Positions 32,977-42,169 of a stretch of DNA of 53,444 nucleotides are shown here, piece after piece; position 1 is the first letter of the stretch, and each line of letters starts with the position of its first letter. Below the pieces are notes generated by a model. The model did not search any database. It worked only from the letters and a program-made list of their open reading frames with translations, and was not told the origin of the DNA. The position numbers and the translations under genes are program-made. The stretch is from contig NZ_PXWF02000223.1 in assembly GCF_003011895.2 (NCBI RefSeq), positions 1 to 53,444 of the forward strand, written 5' to 3'. Origin of the DNA: Massilia glaciei (GTDB taxonomy: Bacteria; Pseudomonadota; Gammaproteobacteria; Burkholderiales; Burkholderiaceae_D).

Positions 32977-33447
32977 TTACGCGCCGCCAGCATAGCCGTT
33001 CTGGCGCCAAGCCTCAAACACCACCACCGCCACCGTGTTCGACAAATTCAAACTGCGGTTATCCGGCCGCATCGGCAGGCGGATGCGCTGCCCGACCGGA
33101 AACGACTCGCGCAGCGCGACGGCCAGCCCGCGCGTCTCCGACCCGAACACGAACACATCGCCCGGCAAAAAGGCCGCGTCGGCGAACGGCGACGACCCGT
33201 GCGTGGTCATCGCGAACATGCGCGCCGGATCGGGCCGGGTGTCGGCCATGAACGCATCCCAATCCTTGTGCACCTTCATCGTGGCGTAGTCGTGATAGTC
33301 CAGCCCGGCGCGCTTCATTTTGCTGTCGTCGAGCGGAAAGCCGAGCGGTTCGATCAGGTGCAACTGCGCGCCCGTGTTGGCGCACAGGCGGATGACGTTG
33401 CCCGTGTTGGGCGGGATCTCGGGTTCGACCAAAACGACGTGGAACAA
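32977..33447 (-). CDS. trmL: tRNA (cytidine(34)-2'-O)-methyltransferase
   Basis: 156 residues, SPOUT family with the deep trefoil knot: VLVEPEIPPNTGNVIRLCAN, VFVFGSETRGL and LPMRPDNRSLNLSNTVAVVV. It methylates the wobble base of tRNA-Leu. Usual length for TrmL. It precedes nothing in operon; comF lies 29 bp upstream on the same strand. Confidence 0.95.
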   Translation of the reverse strand: MFHVVLVEPEIPPNTGNVIRLCANTGAQLHLIEPLGFPLDDSKMKRAGLDYHDYATMKVHKDWDAFMADTRPDPARMFAMTTHGSSPFADAAFLPGDVFVFGSETRGLAVALRESFPVGQRIRLPMRPDNRSLNLSNTVAVVVFEAWRQNGYAGGA

Positions 33448-33476
33448 GGTGCTTCTCCTTCAGTGGCAAAACATGA

Positions 33477-34229
33477 TCAGTGGGGCGGGGTGCGCGCGAA
33501 CACAAAATTGCTCACGCGCGCCGCGCCAAAACGTTTGAACGTCGCGGCCAGCTCGTCGAGGGTGTGGCCGCTCGTCATGACATCGTCGACGAGGCCGACG
33601 TGCTGGCCGCGCACCATCGCCAGCGCCTCGGGCGCAATGATAAACGCATTGCGCAGGTTGCCGACCCGTTCCTGCGGCGCCACGCTCGACTGCGCCGCCG
33701 TCTCGCGCGCCCGGATCGCCAGCCGCGCCCGCAGCGGGATGCCGAGCGCGCGCGCGAGCGGGCGCGCGATCTCGAGCGCCTGGTTGAAGCCGCGCTCCTG
33801 CAACCGGCGCGGCCCCAGCGGCACCGGGCACAGCACATTGGGCAGCAGCAGCGCCGCCTGCGCGCGCACGCTGGCGGCGATTGCCTGCGCGAACCAAGGC
33901 GCCAGCGCGAGCTGGCCGCCGAATTTCAGTTGCAGCAGCAGTTGGTCGACCGGCGCCGCGTAGTCGGCCGCCGCCACCGTCGCATCGTACGCCGGCCGGC
34001 GCACCAGGCAGGCCGCGCAGCGCAGGCCCGCCTCGAATGCGGCGAGCGGGTTGGCGCATTGCTTGCAGCGCGCGCGGCGCGGCGCGATGAACTGCGCGTG
34101 GCACGGCGCGCACACGCAGGCGTCGCTGCGGGCGCCGCACAGGGCGCACGAGGACGGCAACAGGGCGCGCGCCAGCGCGGCCGCGACCACGGACCATTGC
34201 AGGGAGGGCAGGCGCAATCGGGCGGTCAT
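33477..34229 (-). CDS. comF: ComF-family phosphoribosyltransferase-like protein
   Basis: 250 residues. An N-terminal zinc region with paired Cys (CALC, CAPC, CKQC, CAAC) precedes a PRTase domain with CPVPLGPRRLQERGFNQALE and the PRPP loop VGLVDDVMTSGHTLDE. Linked to DNA uptake in naturally transformable bacteria. It is divergent from bioC, as is usual in Burkholderiales. Confidence 0.94.
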   Translation of the reverse strand: MTARLRLPSLQWSVVAAALARALLPSSCALCGARSDACVCAPCHAQFIAPRRARCKQCANPLAAFEAGLRCAACLVRRPAYDATVAAADYAAPVDQLLLQLKFGGQLALAPWFAQAIAASVRAQAALLLPNVLCPVPLGPRRLQERGFNQALEIARPLARALGIPLRARLAIRARETAAQSSVAPQERVGNLRNAFIIAPEALAMVRGQHVGLVDDVMTSGHTLDELAATFKRFGAARVSNFVFARTPPH

Positions 34230-34307
34230 CGGACTGGTTCCCCTTCAAGCATGTACACTGCCGCATTGTCCCATAATCCCACTATCTCATTTCGCCGCTT
34301 CGCCACC

Positions 34308-35222
34308 ATGGTTTCCCCACAATCCCCGTCCAAGCTGAGCGCGCCGATCGAATTGGCGCGCGTGCGCCGCCTGTTTTCGCGCCCGCACAAAATCGACCCG
34401 TCCAACTTCCTGCGCCGCGAAATCGCCGGCCGCATGCACGAGCGGCTCGGCGTGGTCAAGATCATGCCGCGCCGCGTGCTCGACGCCGGTTGCGGCGCCG
34501 GCGCCGACCTGGCGCTGCTGCAAAAGGATTTCCCGGCCGCCCAGATCATCGGGCTCGACGCCGCCCCGGCGATGGTCGAGGCCGCGCAAGCGCCCGCGTC
34601 CGCGCTGCGCTCGCTCAACCAGATGCTCAGCAAATTGCTGCCCTCCAAGGCCGGGATCGACCTGCTGTGCGGCGACTTCGGCGAGCTGCCGCTGGCGCGC
34701 GACAGCATCGACCTGGTCTGGTCGAACCTGGCGCTGCACTGGCATCCGCAGCCCGACCGCGTGTTCGCCGAGTGGCGCCGCGTGCTGCGCACCGACGGCC
34801 TGCTGATGTTCTCCAATTTCGGCCCTGACAGTCTGCGCGAGGTGCGCACCGCCTTCGGCGCGCTCGACGCGGCGCCGCACGCGCTGCCCTTCGTCGACAT
34901 GCACGACTTCGGCGACCAGCTCGTCGAGGCCGGCTTCTCGACCCCGGTCATGGACATGGAGGTGATCACCGTCACCTACGACACGCTGCCGGCCCTGCTG
35001 GCCGACGTGCGCGCGCTGGGTGGCCAGCCGCTGGCCACGCGCCGGCGCGGCCTGGTCGGGCGCGCCGCCTGGCAGCGCGTGCTCGACGCCTTCGAGCGCC
35101 AGCGCCGGCCCGACGGCAAGCTCGGCCTGACCTTCGAGGTGATCTACGGCCACGCGTTCCGGCCGGCGCCGCGCGTGACCGCCGGCGGCGAGGCGATCGT
35201 GCGCTTCATGCCGCGCAAGTAG
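34308..35222 (+). CDS. bioC: Malonyl-ACP O-methyltransferase BioC (probable)
   Basis: 304 residues from ATG at 34308. SAM-dependent methyltransferase: motif I VLDAGCGAGADLALL, motif II region IIGLDAAPAMVEAA, IDLVWSNLALHWHPQPDRVF and LMFSNFGPDSLREVR, the last two characteristic of BioC. It starts biotin synthesis by methylating malonyl-ACP. A frame open far upstream is only overlap with comF in antisense. Confidence 0.87.
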   Translation: MVSPQSPSKLSAPIELARVRRLFSRPHKIDPSNFLRREIAGRMHERLGVVKIMPRRVLDAGCGAGADLALLQKDFPAAQIIGLDAAPAMVEAAQAPASALRSLNQMLSKLLPSKAGIDLLCGDFGELPLARDSIDLVWSNLALHWHPQPDRVFAEWRRVLRTDGLLMFSNFGPDSLREVRTAFGALDAAPHALPFVDMHDFGDQLVEAGFSTPVMDMEVITVTYDTLPALLADVRALGGQPLATRRRGLVGRAAWQRVLDAFERQRRPDGKLGLTFEVIYGHAFRPAPRVTAGGEAIVRFMPRK

Positions 35223-35353
35223 CGGGTCGGGCGGCGGGCCGGGCGGCGCGCGGGGCGGGCGCGGCGTGCTTGGATTTTCCGCCATGCTTGCCCAAAAGGC
35301 TACAAAGGCGCAATATTTCGCGCCAAAGTGCCTATGGGGCAACGCATTACTCC

Positions 35354-35383
35354 TTGATGGTGGAGCTAGTCCTTTAGTATAAT
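35354..35383 (+). promoter_or_regulatory. Promoter of the cytochrome oxidase operon
   Basis: TTGATG (35354-35359), 18-base spacer, TATAAT (35378-35383), a near-consensus sigma70 promoter. Transcription would begin about 35390. Confidence 0.75.
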
Positions 35384-35654
35384 CAATGACTAATTTTGTC
35401 GACTCTGGGGTTGAAGCGCTCGAATTCAAGGCTTCCCGCGCCCCGGTTCGGCCGAAAGCAATGGCAAGTCAGCGCTCATCAGTGTTTTCAGTTCACCTGT
35501 GATCGATGTCCCGGTTCCAGCCGGGCCCACGGCGTTTTTTGCGCCCCGGGCCGGCATGGGGCCTTTTTGTGCGATGGTTTAGGAGCGGCGGCGCCAGCAT
35601 TGACGGGGTCGGACGTCATAAAAAGATTTTTATTTTTGGGTGGTTGGGGAAAAC
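35384..35654 (+). other. Long 5' leader of the cox operon
   Basis: About 265 bases from the predicted start to the ctaC ATG, part of the 432-bp gap after bioC. It contains GC-rich segments able to pair, including GCCCC / GGGGC at about 35552-35571 followed directly by CTTTTTG, a terminator-like shape inside the leader. No frame with a good start was found. The gap's first part (35223-35353) begins with a G-rich bioC trailer and otherwise shows nothing. Confidence 0.45.
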
Positions 35655-36854
35655 ATGACATATGCAAAGCGACTTCAAGCCTTGATGCTCGGCCTGGCGG
35701 TGGGCGCCGGTATCCCAGCGTTGGCCGCACCGGCCGCGCCGGCGACGCCGGGGGGCGCGCCGGTGGATTATCAGCTCAATCTGGCGGAGCCGGCGACGCA
35801 GATCGCCAAGGAAATCTACACGCTGCACAACGGCATGATGGCTGTTTGCATCGTCATTTTCGTGGCAGTGTTCGGCGTGATGTTCTACTCCATCCTCAAG
35901 CACCGCAAATCGGTCGGCCACAAGCCGGCGACGTTCCACGAGTCGACCGCCGTCGAGATCGCATGGACCATCATTCCCTTCCTGATCGTCATCGTCATGG
36001 CGCTGCCGGCCACGAGCACCGTGGTCGACATGAAAGACACCTCGAACGCCGACATCACCATTAAAGCTACCGGCATGCAATGGAAGTGGGGTTACGACTA
36101 CCTCGAGGGCGAGGGCAAGGGCATCACCTTCCTGTCGAACCTGTCGACCCCGCGCGAGCAGATCGGCCAGCCGGGCGTCGCCGCCACCCAGGCCCGCGGC
36201 GCCCACTACCTGATGGAGGTGGACAACGAAGTCGTGGTGCCGGTCAACAAGAAGATCCGCATCGTGCTGACCGCCAACGACGTGATCCACGCGTGGATGA
36301 TCCCCGCCTTCGGCGTCAAGCAAGATGCGATCCCCGGTTTCGTGCGCGACACCTGGTTCAAGTCCGAGCGCACCGGCACCTTCCGCGGCCAATGCGCCGA
36401 GCTGTGCGGCAAGGAGCACGCCTTCATGCCGATCGTGGTCCGGGTCGTCACCGACAAGGAATACACGGCGTGGGTCGAGGGAAAGAACAAGGAAATGGCC
36501 CTGCTGGCCGAAGACCCAAGCAAGGTCTGGACCCTCGACGAACTCAACACCAAGGGCGCCGACGTGTACGCCAAGAACTGCGCCGTCTGCCACATGGCCA
36601 ACGGCCAGGGCTCCGAGGGCGCCTTCGCCGCGCTCGACGGCTCGGCCATCGTGAACGGCCCGAAAGCGGCCCACATCGATGTCCTGCTCAACGGTCTCAA
36701 GAGCGGCAAGTTCCCGACGGCGATGCCGGCCTGGAACAGCATGTCGAATTCGGAAATTGCTGCGGTGATCACCTACACCCGCAACAACTGGTCGAACAAA
36801 GCATCGGAAAACATCGTTCAACCAGCCGAAGTTCTGGCTGCACGCAAGCAATAA
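35655..36854 (+). CDS. ctaC: Cytochrome c oxidase subunit II with C-terminal cytochrome c domain
   Basis: 399 residues from ATG at 35655. Signal peptide (LMLGLAVGAGIPALAAPA), two membrane helices, then the CuA domain with CAELCGKEHAFM (Cys, Cys, His, Met ligands). A fused cytochrome c domain follows (NCAVCHMANGQG with Met in TAMPAWN). This is a caa3-like subunit II. Entry point for electrons from cytochrome c. First gene of the cox cluster. Confidence 0.97.
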   Translation: MTYAKRLQALMLGLAVGAGIPALAAPAAPATPGGAPVDYQLNLAEPATQIAKEIYTLHNGMMAVCIVIFVAVFGVMFYSILKHRKSVGHKPATFHESTAVEIAWTIIPFLIVIVMALPATSTVVDMKDTSNADITIKATGMQWKWGYDYLEGEGKGITFLSNLSTPREQIGQPGVAATQARGAHYLMEVDNEVVVPVNKKIRIVLTANDVIHAWMIPAFGVKQDAIPGFVRDTWFKSERTGTFRGQCAELCGKEHAFMPIVVRVVTDKEYTAWVEGKNKEMALLAEDPSKVWTLDELNTKGADVYAKNCAVCHMANGQGSEGAFAALDGSAIVNGPKAAHIDVLLNGLKSGKFPTAMPAWNSMSNSEIAAVITYTRNNWSNKASENIVQPAEVLAARKQ

Positions 36855-36865
36855 GGAGTAGTTAG

Positions 36866-38464
36866 ATGAGCACAAGCATTCTAGACAAGGCCCACGACGA
36901 CCACGGGCACGACCACGCGCACGACCATCCGCACGGTTACCGCCGCTGGTTGTTCGCGACCAACCACAAGGATATCGGCACGCTGTACCTGTGGTTCTCG
37001 ATGACCATGCTGATCTCGGGCGGCATCCTGGCCCTGATGATCCGCTCCGAGCTGTTCCAGCCCGGCCTGCAGTTCTTCCGTCCCGAGTTCTTCAACCAGC
37101 TCACCACCATGCACGGCCTGGTGATGGTGTTCGGCGCCATCATGCCGGCCTTCGTCGGCTTCGCCAACTGGATGATCCCGCTGCAGATCGGCTGCGCCGA
37201 CATGGCGTTCGCCCGCATGAACAACTTCTCGTTCTGGCTGCTGCCGCCCGCGGCGCTGCTGCTGGCAACCTCGTTCCTCGTGCCCGGCGGCGCCACCGCC
37301 GCCGGCTGGACCCTGTACGCGCCGCTGTCGACGCAAATGGGCCCCGGCATGGACATGGCGATTTTCGCGATGCACCTGATGGGCGCCTCGTCGATCATGG
37401 GTTCGATCAACATCATCGTCACCATCCTGAACATGCGCGCCCCCGGCATGACCCTGATGAAAATGCCGATGTTCTGCTGGACCTGGCTGATCACCGCCTA
37501 CCTGCTGATCGCCGTGATGCCCGTTCTGGCTGGCGCGATCACCATGACCCTGACCGACCGTCATTTCGGCACCTCGTTCTTTAACGCCGCCGGCGGCGGC
37601 GACCCGGTCATGTACCAGCACATCTTCTGGTTCTTCGGCCACCCCGAGGTCTACATCATGATTTTGCCGGCGTTCGGCATCGTCTCGCAGATCCTGCCGG
37701 CGTTCGCTCGCAAGCCGCTGTTCGGCTACGCGTCGATGGTCTACGCCACCGCGTCGATCGCGATCCTGTCGTTCATCGTCTGGGCCCACCACATGTTCAC
37801 CACCGGCATGCCGGTCACGAGCCAGCTGTTCTTCATGTACGCGACGATGCTGATCGCGGTGCCGACCGGCGTCAAGGTGTTCAACTGGGTCGCCACGATG
37901 TGGAAGGGCTCGATGACGTTCGAAACCCCGATGCTGTTCTCGGTCGGCTTCATCTTCGTGTTCACGATGGGCGGCTTCACCGGCCTGATCCTGGCGGTGA
38001 CCCCGATCGACATCCAGCTGCAAGACACCTACTACGTCGTCGCCCACTTCCACTATGTGCTGGTGGCCGGTTCGCTGTTCGCGCTGTTCGCGGGCTTCTA
38101 CTACTGGAGCCCGAAGTGGACCGGTTTCATGTACAGCGAGTTCCGCGGCAAGATGCACTTCTGGCTGTCGCTGATCACGTTCAACATCACCTTCTTCCCG
38201 ATGCACTTCCTGGGACTTGCGGGCATGCCGCGCCGCTACGCCGATTACTCGGCGCAGTTTACCGACTTCAACGTCGTCGCCACCATCGGCGCCTTCGGTT
38301 TCGGTCTGTCGCAGGCATACTTCCTGTTCTTCGTGGTGATCCCGGCGATCCGCGGCGGCGCCAAGGCACCGGCCAAGCCATGGGACGGCGCCGAAGGCCT
38401 GGAGTGGACCGTGCCGAGCCCGGCCCCGTTCCACACCTTCGAAACCCCACCGACGGTCAAGTAA
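36866..38464 (+). CDS. ctaD: Cytochrome c oxidase subunit I
   Basis: 532 residues, twelve membrane helices, strong AAGGAG upstream. Heme a ligand in [10 protein letters not shown], CuB ligand and cross-linked Tyr in [26 protein letters not shown], and the heme a3/a ligands in VVAHFHYVL. All proton-pathway landmark regions appear present. The N-terminus is His/Asp-rich ([15 protein letters not shown]), a possible metal-binding tail. Confidence 0.98.
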   Translation: MSTSILDKAHDDHGHDHAHDHPHGYRRWLFATNHKDIGTLYLWFSMTMLISGGILALMIRSELFQPGLQFFRPEFFNQLTTMHGLVMVFGAIMPAFVGFANWMIPLQIGCADMAFARMNNFSFWLLPPAALLLATSFLVPGGATAAGWTLYAPLSTQMGPGMDMAIFAMHLMGASSIMGSINIIVTILNMRAPGMTLMKMPMFCWTWLITAYLLIAVMPVLAGAITMTLTDRHFGTSFFNAAGGGDPVMYQHIFWFFGHPEVYIMILPAFGIVSQILPAFARKPLFGYASMVYATASIAILSFIVWAHHMFTTGMPVTSQLFFMYATMLIAVPTGVKVFNWVATMWKGSMTFETPMLFSVGFIFVFTMGGFTGLILAVTPIDIQLQDTYYVVAHFHYVLVAGSLFALFAGFYYWSPKWTGFMYSEFRGKMHFWLSLITFNITFFPMHFLGLAGMPRRYADYSAQFTDFNVVATIGAFGFGLSQAYFLFFVVIPAIRGGAKAPAKPWDGAEGLEWTVPSPAPFHTFETPPTVK

Positions 38465-38542
38465 TTAGAGTAATACTGGCGCTGGCGGGCGCTCGCAGGA
38501 GTTGCCCGCCACGCCAGAACCGCTAAGTTGAAAAGATGTCTG

Positions 38543-38647
38543 ATGTCTGATCCAAAGAAGCCGAACAATCTGAAGACCGGTTTGATCATCGCCGCACTGG
38601 CCGCGTTTTTTTTCGCGATGGTGTTTATCAAACGAATCTGGCTGTGA
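38543..38647 (+). CDS. Cytochrome oxidase small assembly protein
   Basis: 34 residues, MSDPKKPNNLKTGLIIAALA then AFFFAMVFIKRIWL: a polar start and one membrane helix ending in a basic tail. This tiny protein lies between ctaD and the Cox11 gene in many betaproteobacteria. A five-codon frame (ATG at 38535, MSDV-stop) overlaps its start region and shares the sequence ATGTCTGA, probably a small duplication. Seven bases separate it from the Cox11 GTG start. Confidence 0.85.
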   Translation: MSDPKKPNNLKTGLIIAALAAFFFAMVFIKRIWL

Positions 38648-38653
38648 GCGAAC

Positions 38654-39208
38654 GTGGCAACTGAACCAACCGGCAAGACCGAATCGAACCGCAAGCTGCT
38701 CATCAAGCTGGTCGTCTGCGCGCTGCTGATGGCCGGTTTCGGTTACGCGCTGGTGCCGATCTACAAGCAGCTGTGCGAGATCATGGGCATCAACGTGCTG
38801 ACGCAGTCCGACGGCACGGTCGAGCGCGACGCCAACACGCAGATCGACAAGTCGCGCACGATCACGATCGAGTTCGACGCCAATGCGCGCGGGCCGTGGC
38901 GGTTCCGCCCGGTCCAGAGCAGCATGAAGGTGCATCCGGGCGAGTTGGCCACGGTGATGTACGAAGTGGTCAACACGCAGTCGCGCGCGATGGCGGCGCA
39001 AGCCATACCGAGCTACTCGCCGCAGTCGGCGACGCCGCACTTTAAGAAAGTGGAATGTTTTTGCTTCAAGCAGCAGACGCTCAAGCCGAACGAGGCCAGG
39101 CAGTTTCCGGTGGTTTTCTTCATCGACCCGAAGCTGCCGCGCGAAGTGAAGAACATCACGCTCTCGTACACGTTTTTTGAAATCGCCGGCGCCGACGTGT
39201 CGAAATAA
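38654..39208 (+). CDS. ctaG: Cytochrome c oxidase assembly protein CtaG/Cox11
   Basis: 184 residues from GTG at 38654. One N-terminal membrane helix, then an immunoglobulin-like periplasmic domain with the copper-binding CFCF in VECFCFKQQTL, and VFFIDPKLPREVKNITLSYT. It delivers Cu to the CuB site of subunit I. Full length. Confidence 0.96.
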   Translation: MATEPTGKTESNRKLLIKLVVCALLMAGFGYALVPIYKQLCEIMGINVLTQSDGTVERDANTQIDKSRTITIEFDANARGPWRFRPVQSSMKVHPGELATVMYEVVNTQSRAMAAQAIPSYSPQSATPHFKKVECFCFKQQTLKPNEARQFPVVFFIDPKLPREVKNITLSYTFFEIAGADVSK

Positions 39209-39219
39209 GGATCTGGCAA

Positions 39220-39459
39220 ATGGATGAGCAGGTCGATGAGCAGGCGGGTGAACAGCCCATGCCGGCCGCGCGCAAGGCGTCTTTCGGGGCCACGCTCAAG
39301 GCCGTGTTCTGGTCGTTTTTCGGGATCCGCAAGCGCAGCGATTACGAGCGCGACGCCGCGAACCTCAATCCGGTCCACGTGGTCATCGCGGCCCTGATCG
39401 GCGTGGCGCTGTTCATCGGCGTGCTGGTGATGCTGGTGCGGATCGCTGTCGCGAAGTAA
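39220..39459 (+). CDS. DUF2970 membrane protein
   Basis: 79 residues, ATG at 39220 eleven bases after ctaG. SFGATLKAVFWSFFGIRKRS then PVHVVIAALIGVALFIGVLV: one or two membrane helices. It matches DUF2970, a small protein always found in beta/gammaproteobacterial cox operons. Function not known. Confidence 0.9.
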   Translation: MDEQVDEQAGEQPMPAARKASFGATLKAVFWSFFGIRKRSDYERDAANLNPVHVVIAALIGVALFIGVLVMLVRIAVAK

Positions 39460-39559
39460 AACCAAAGTAAGCTCGAAGCAAAGTCGAAGCAAAAGTCATA
39501 CGGCAGTACAGAATTTAAACGAATACTTGAACGAATACAGTTTGATTTAGGAGATGAAG

Positions 39560-40420
39560 ATGAGTGCACCACACGCAGCAGCGCCGTATTATTTCGTGCC
39601 AGGTCCCTCCAAGTGGCCCATGTTGGCCGGCACCTCGCTGCTGGTTACGATGATCGGCGCCTCGGGCTGGGTCAACGACGCCAGCTGGGGTCCGGCCGTG
39701 AACATCGCCGGCGTGTTGGCGACGATCCTGGTGCTGTACTTCTGGTTCGGCGACGCCATCGGCGAATCCGAGGCGGGCCAGTACAACAAACGCATCGACC
39801 TGTCGTACCGCTGGTCGATGAGCTGGTTCATCTTCTCCGAGGTCATGTTCTTCGCGGCCTTCTTCGGCGCCCTGTTCTACGCGCGCGCGATCTCGATGCC
39901 CTGGCTCGGCGACCTCGACCACAAGATCATCTGGCCCGACTACGCGGCCCAGTGGGGTTCGGGCGGTCCGGCCGGCGTCACCGACGCCTTCACCACCATG
40001 ACCCCGTTCTGGATCCCGACCATCAACACCGCGCTGCTGCTGCTGTCGGGCGTGACCCTGACCATCTCGCACCACGCGCTGCGCGCCGGCCACCGGGCCC
40101 AAACCGCGATCTGGCTGTTCGCCACCATTTTGCTCGGCGCCATCTTCATGGGCTTCCAGGTCTACGAGTACATGCACGCCTACAGCGACCTGAACCTGAA
40201 ACTGACCTCGGGCATTTACGGATCGACCTTCTACATGCTGACCGGCTTCCACGGATTCCACGTCACGCTCGGCGCGATCATGCTGTCGGTGGTACTCTAT
40301 CGCGTGCTCAAAGGCCACTTCACGGCCGACAACCACTTCGGTTTCGAAGGCGCCGCTTGGTACTGGCACTTCGTCGACGTGGTCTGGCTCGGCCTGTACG
40401 TCGTCGTCTACTGGCTGTAA
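39560..40420 (+). CDS. ctaE: Cytochrome c oxidase subunit III
   Basis: 286 residues from the ATG at 39560, eight bases after TAGGAG; an ATG at 39554 directly abuts the ribosome site and is less likely. Seven membrane helices, with WFIFSEVMFFAAFFGALFYA, TGFHGFHVTLGAIML and WYWHFVDVVWLGLYVVVYWL, the standard subunit III end. It stabilises subunit I. Confidence 0.97.
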   Translation: MSAPHAAAPYYFVPGPSKWPMLAGTSLLVTMIGASGWVNDASWGPAVNIAGVLATILVLYFWFGDAIGESEAGQYNKRIDLSYRWSMSWFIFSEVMFFAAFFGALFYARAISMPWLGDLDHKIIWPDYAAQWGSGGPAGVTDAFTTMTPFWIPTINTALLLLSGVTLTISHHALRAGHRAQTAIWLFATILLGAIFMGFQVYEYMHAYSDLNLKLTSGIYGSTFYMLTGFHGFHVTLGAIMLSVVLYRVLKGHFTADNHFGFEGAAWYWHFVDVVWLGLYVVVYWL

Positions 40421-40497
40421 AGCGGTGGCGGGGCGCAAGCCCCGCATGCGAATAAAAAAGCAGCATAAAAAAAGCCGCTTAAGAAAAGCAGAATAAA

Positions 40498-40553
40498 AAA
40501 CCGGGGACCGACCTCAATTTGATGGCAATCAAATTGGGATCCGTCCCCGGTTT
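40498..40553. terminator. Strong hairpin between ctaE and the DUF2909 gene
   Basis: AACCGGGGACCGACCTCAAT pairs with its near complement across a short GGCA loop (arms about 40498-40523 and 40528-40553). On the minus strand it is followed by TTTTTTATTC, a proper rho-independent terminator for the DUF2909 gene; on the plus strand it follows ctaE. Confidence 0.85.
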
Positions 40554-40602
40554 CGTGTTTCAGCCGCGGCTTGTGCGGCCGATGTTGTTTCGGCCGGGTC
40601 GT

Positions 40603-40809
40603 TCAGCCGATCCGGATGCCGGTCGGCGCGATCCAGCCCATGCCGTAGGACGCGAGCAACAGGATGAACAGGGTGATCGACAGGCCCACGCGCATGGCCA
40701 GCATGTTCACGGTGCGGTTGCTCTTGCCCTTGTCGCGCATCATGAAGAACAGGGCGGCGCCCAGGCATCCGATGATCAGCGTGAAGGCAATCGGGATAAT
40801 GATATTCAT
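40603..40809 (-). CDS. DUF2909 twin-transmembrane protein
   Basis: 68 residues from ATG at 40809. Two membrane helices (MNIIIPIAFTLIIGCLGAAL and VGLSITLFILLLASYGMGW) with a short basic loop MMRDKGKSNRTV. Family DUF2909, a constant but uncharacterised member of the cox region. It is on the opposite strand to its neighbours. Confidence 0.88.
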   Translation of the reverse strand: MNIIIPIAFTLIIGCLGAALFFMMRDKGKSNRTVNMLAMRVGLSITLFILLLASYGMGWIAPTGIRIG

Positions 40810-40845
40810 GTGGTGGCAGGTTTTTTTAGCGAAGGTTCCATTGTA

Positions 40846-41568
40846 ATGCGTATCCGCTTCCGGTTTCGGGCCATTCCCTTCGTCGCGACGGTGCTGCTGG
40901 TCGCGCTCGGGATAGCGCTCGGCCAGTGGCAGGACCGGCGCGCGGCCGGCAAGATCGCAATGCAGGAGCAACTGGCGGCGCGCGCGCAAGAGGCGCCCTT
41001 GCTGCTCGGGCCGCAGCCGGTGGCCGCGCCCACGTTCCAGCGGGTGCGCGTGCGCGGCAGTTTCGTGCAGGACTGGCCTGTGTTCCTCGACAACCGGCCG
41101 CAGGGCGGCAGGGCGGGTTTCTACCTGCTCATGCCGCTGCGCATCGCCGGTTCGGACCTGCATGTGCTGGTCGCGCGCGGCTGGCTGCCGCGCCACGCGG
41201 GCGAATACGGACGCCTGCCGCCGTTCGACACGCCCGCCGGCGAGGTCACGCTCGAGGGCGTCGCCAAGGAAAGCATGGGCAAGGTCATGCAACTGGGCAC
41301 ACCGACGCCGCTGGCGCCGAAGTCGATCGTGCAAAATGTCAGCGTCGGGCAGTTCGCGGCGTCTAGCGGGCTCAAACTGCAACCGTTCTTCATCGAACAA
41401 ACCGACCCGGCGCGGCCGGGCGAACAACTGGTGCGCGACTGGCCGGCGCCCGCCCTCGGCGCCGACAAGCACAAGGGTTATGCATTTCAATGGTATGCGT
41501 TGGCACTGATGGCGCTGCTCTTTTTCGTGATTACAGGATTTCGACGTGGAAGCAAACAAAATGACTGA
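40846..41568 (+). CDS. SURF1-family heme-insertion factor
   Basis: 240 residues from ATG at 40846. Two terminal membrane helices (PFVATVLLVALGIALGQWQ and YAFQWYALALMALLFFVI) flank a periplasmic domain with VRVRGSF, VFLDNRPQGGRAGFYLLMPL and LVARGWLPR, all SURF1 traits. It helps place heme A in subunit I. The end overlaps the next gene by 8 bp. Confidence 0.93.
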   Translation: MRIRFRFRAIPFVATVLLVALGIALGQWQDRRAAGKIAMQEQLAARAQEAPLLLGPQPVAAPTFQRVRVRGSFVQDWPVFLDNRPQGGRAGFYLLMPLRIAGSDLHVLVARGWLPRHAGEYGRLPPFDTPAGEVTLEGVAKESMGKVMQLGTPTPLAPKSIVQNVSVGQFAASSGLKLQPFFIEQTDPARPGEQLVRDWPAPALGADKHKGYAFQWYALALMALLFFVITGFRRGSKQND

Positions 41569-42166
41569 TACCGCCCAACTGACTGGTGCCGCCCAACGCA
41601 AGGGCCGCTGGAAGCTGCTGGCCGTGGTGCTCGTGTGCGCCGCCCCGATGCTGATGTCCTACCTGACCTACTACGTGATCAAGCCGGAGGGACGCACCAA
41701 CTACGGCACGCTGATCGACCCGCGGGTCCATCCGGTGCCGCAACTGGGCCTGCGCACGCTCGACGGCGCGCCGGCCGATTTGTCGGCCTACAAGGGCAAG
41801 TGGCTCATGCTGCAGACCGGCGCGGGCGCCTGCGCCAAGGAGTGCAAGGACCAGCTCTACACGATGCGCCAGTTGCGCACGATGCAGGGCAAGGCCATGA
41901 CGCGCATCGAGCGGGTTTGGCTGATCACCGACGCCGAACCGCTCGACAGCGTGCTCATGCGCGACCTCGACGGCACCCGCATGCTGCGCGCGCCGGCCGG
42001 GCCGCTGGCCCAATGGCTGCCGGTCGAGGCGGGCGGCAAGGTGTCGGACCACTACTACCTGGTCGACCCGCTGGGCAACCTCATGATGCGTTTTCCAAAG
42101 CAGCCCGATCCGAAAAAAGTGAGCAAGGATCTCAATAAGCTGCTCAAAGCCTCGGCCATCGGATAA
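41561..42166 (+). CDS. Membrane-anchored SCO-like/thioredoxin-fold protein of the cox cluster
   Basis: 201 residues from ATG at 41561, with GGAAG upstream; GTG at 41546 is the alternative. One membrane helix (LLAVVLVCAAPMLMSYLTYY) and a periplasmic domain with KGKWLMLQTGAGACAKECKD, a shifted CxxxC at the place of the SCO copper site, VWLITDAEPLDS and YYLVDPLGNLMMRFP. Likely a degenerate SCO relative; copper binding cannot be assured. Always between SURF1 and ctaA in this lineage as far as I recall. Confidence 0.75.
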   Translation: MTDTAQLTGAAQRKGRWKLLAVVLVCAAPMLMSYLTYYVIKPEGRTNYGTLIDPRVHPVPQLGLRTLDGAPADLSAYKGKWLMLQTGAGACAKECKDQLYTMRQLRTMQGKAMTRIERVWLITDAEPLDSVLMRDLDGTRMLRAPAGPLAQWLPVEAGGKVSDHYYLVDPLGNLMMRFPKQPDPKKVSKDLNKLLKASAIG

Positions 42167-42169
42167 GCC

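Noticed and set aside
33480-34307. N-terminal extension of bioC over comF
   Set aside because: It is the antisense of comF; family alignment and the ATG at 34308 support the short start.
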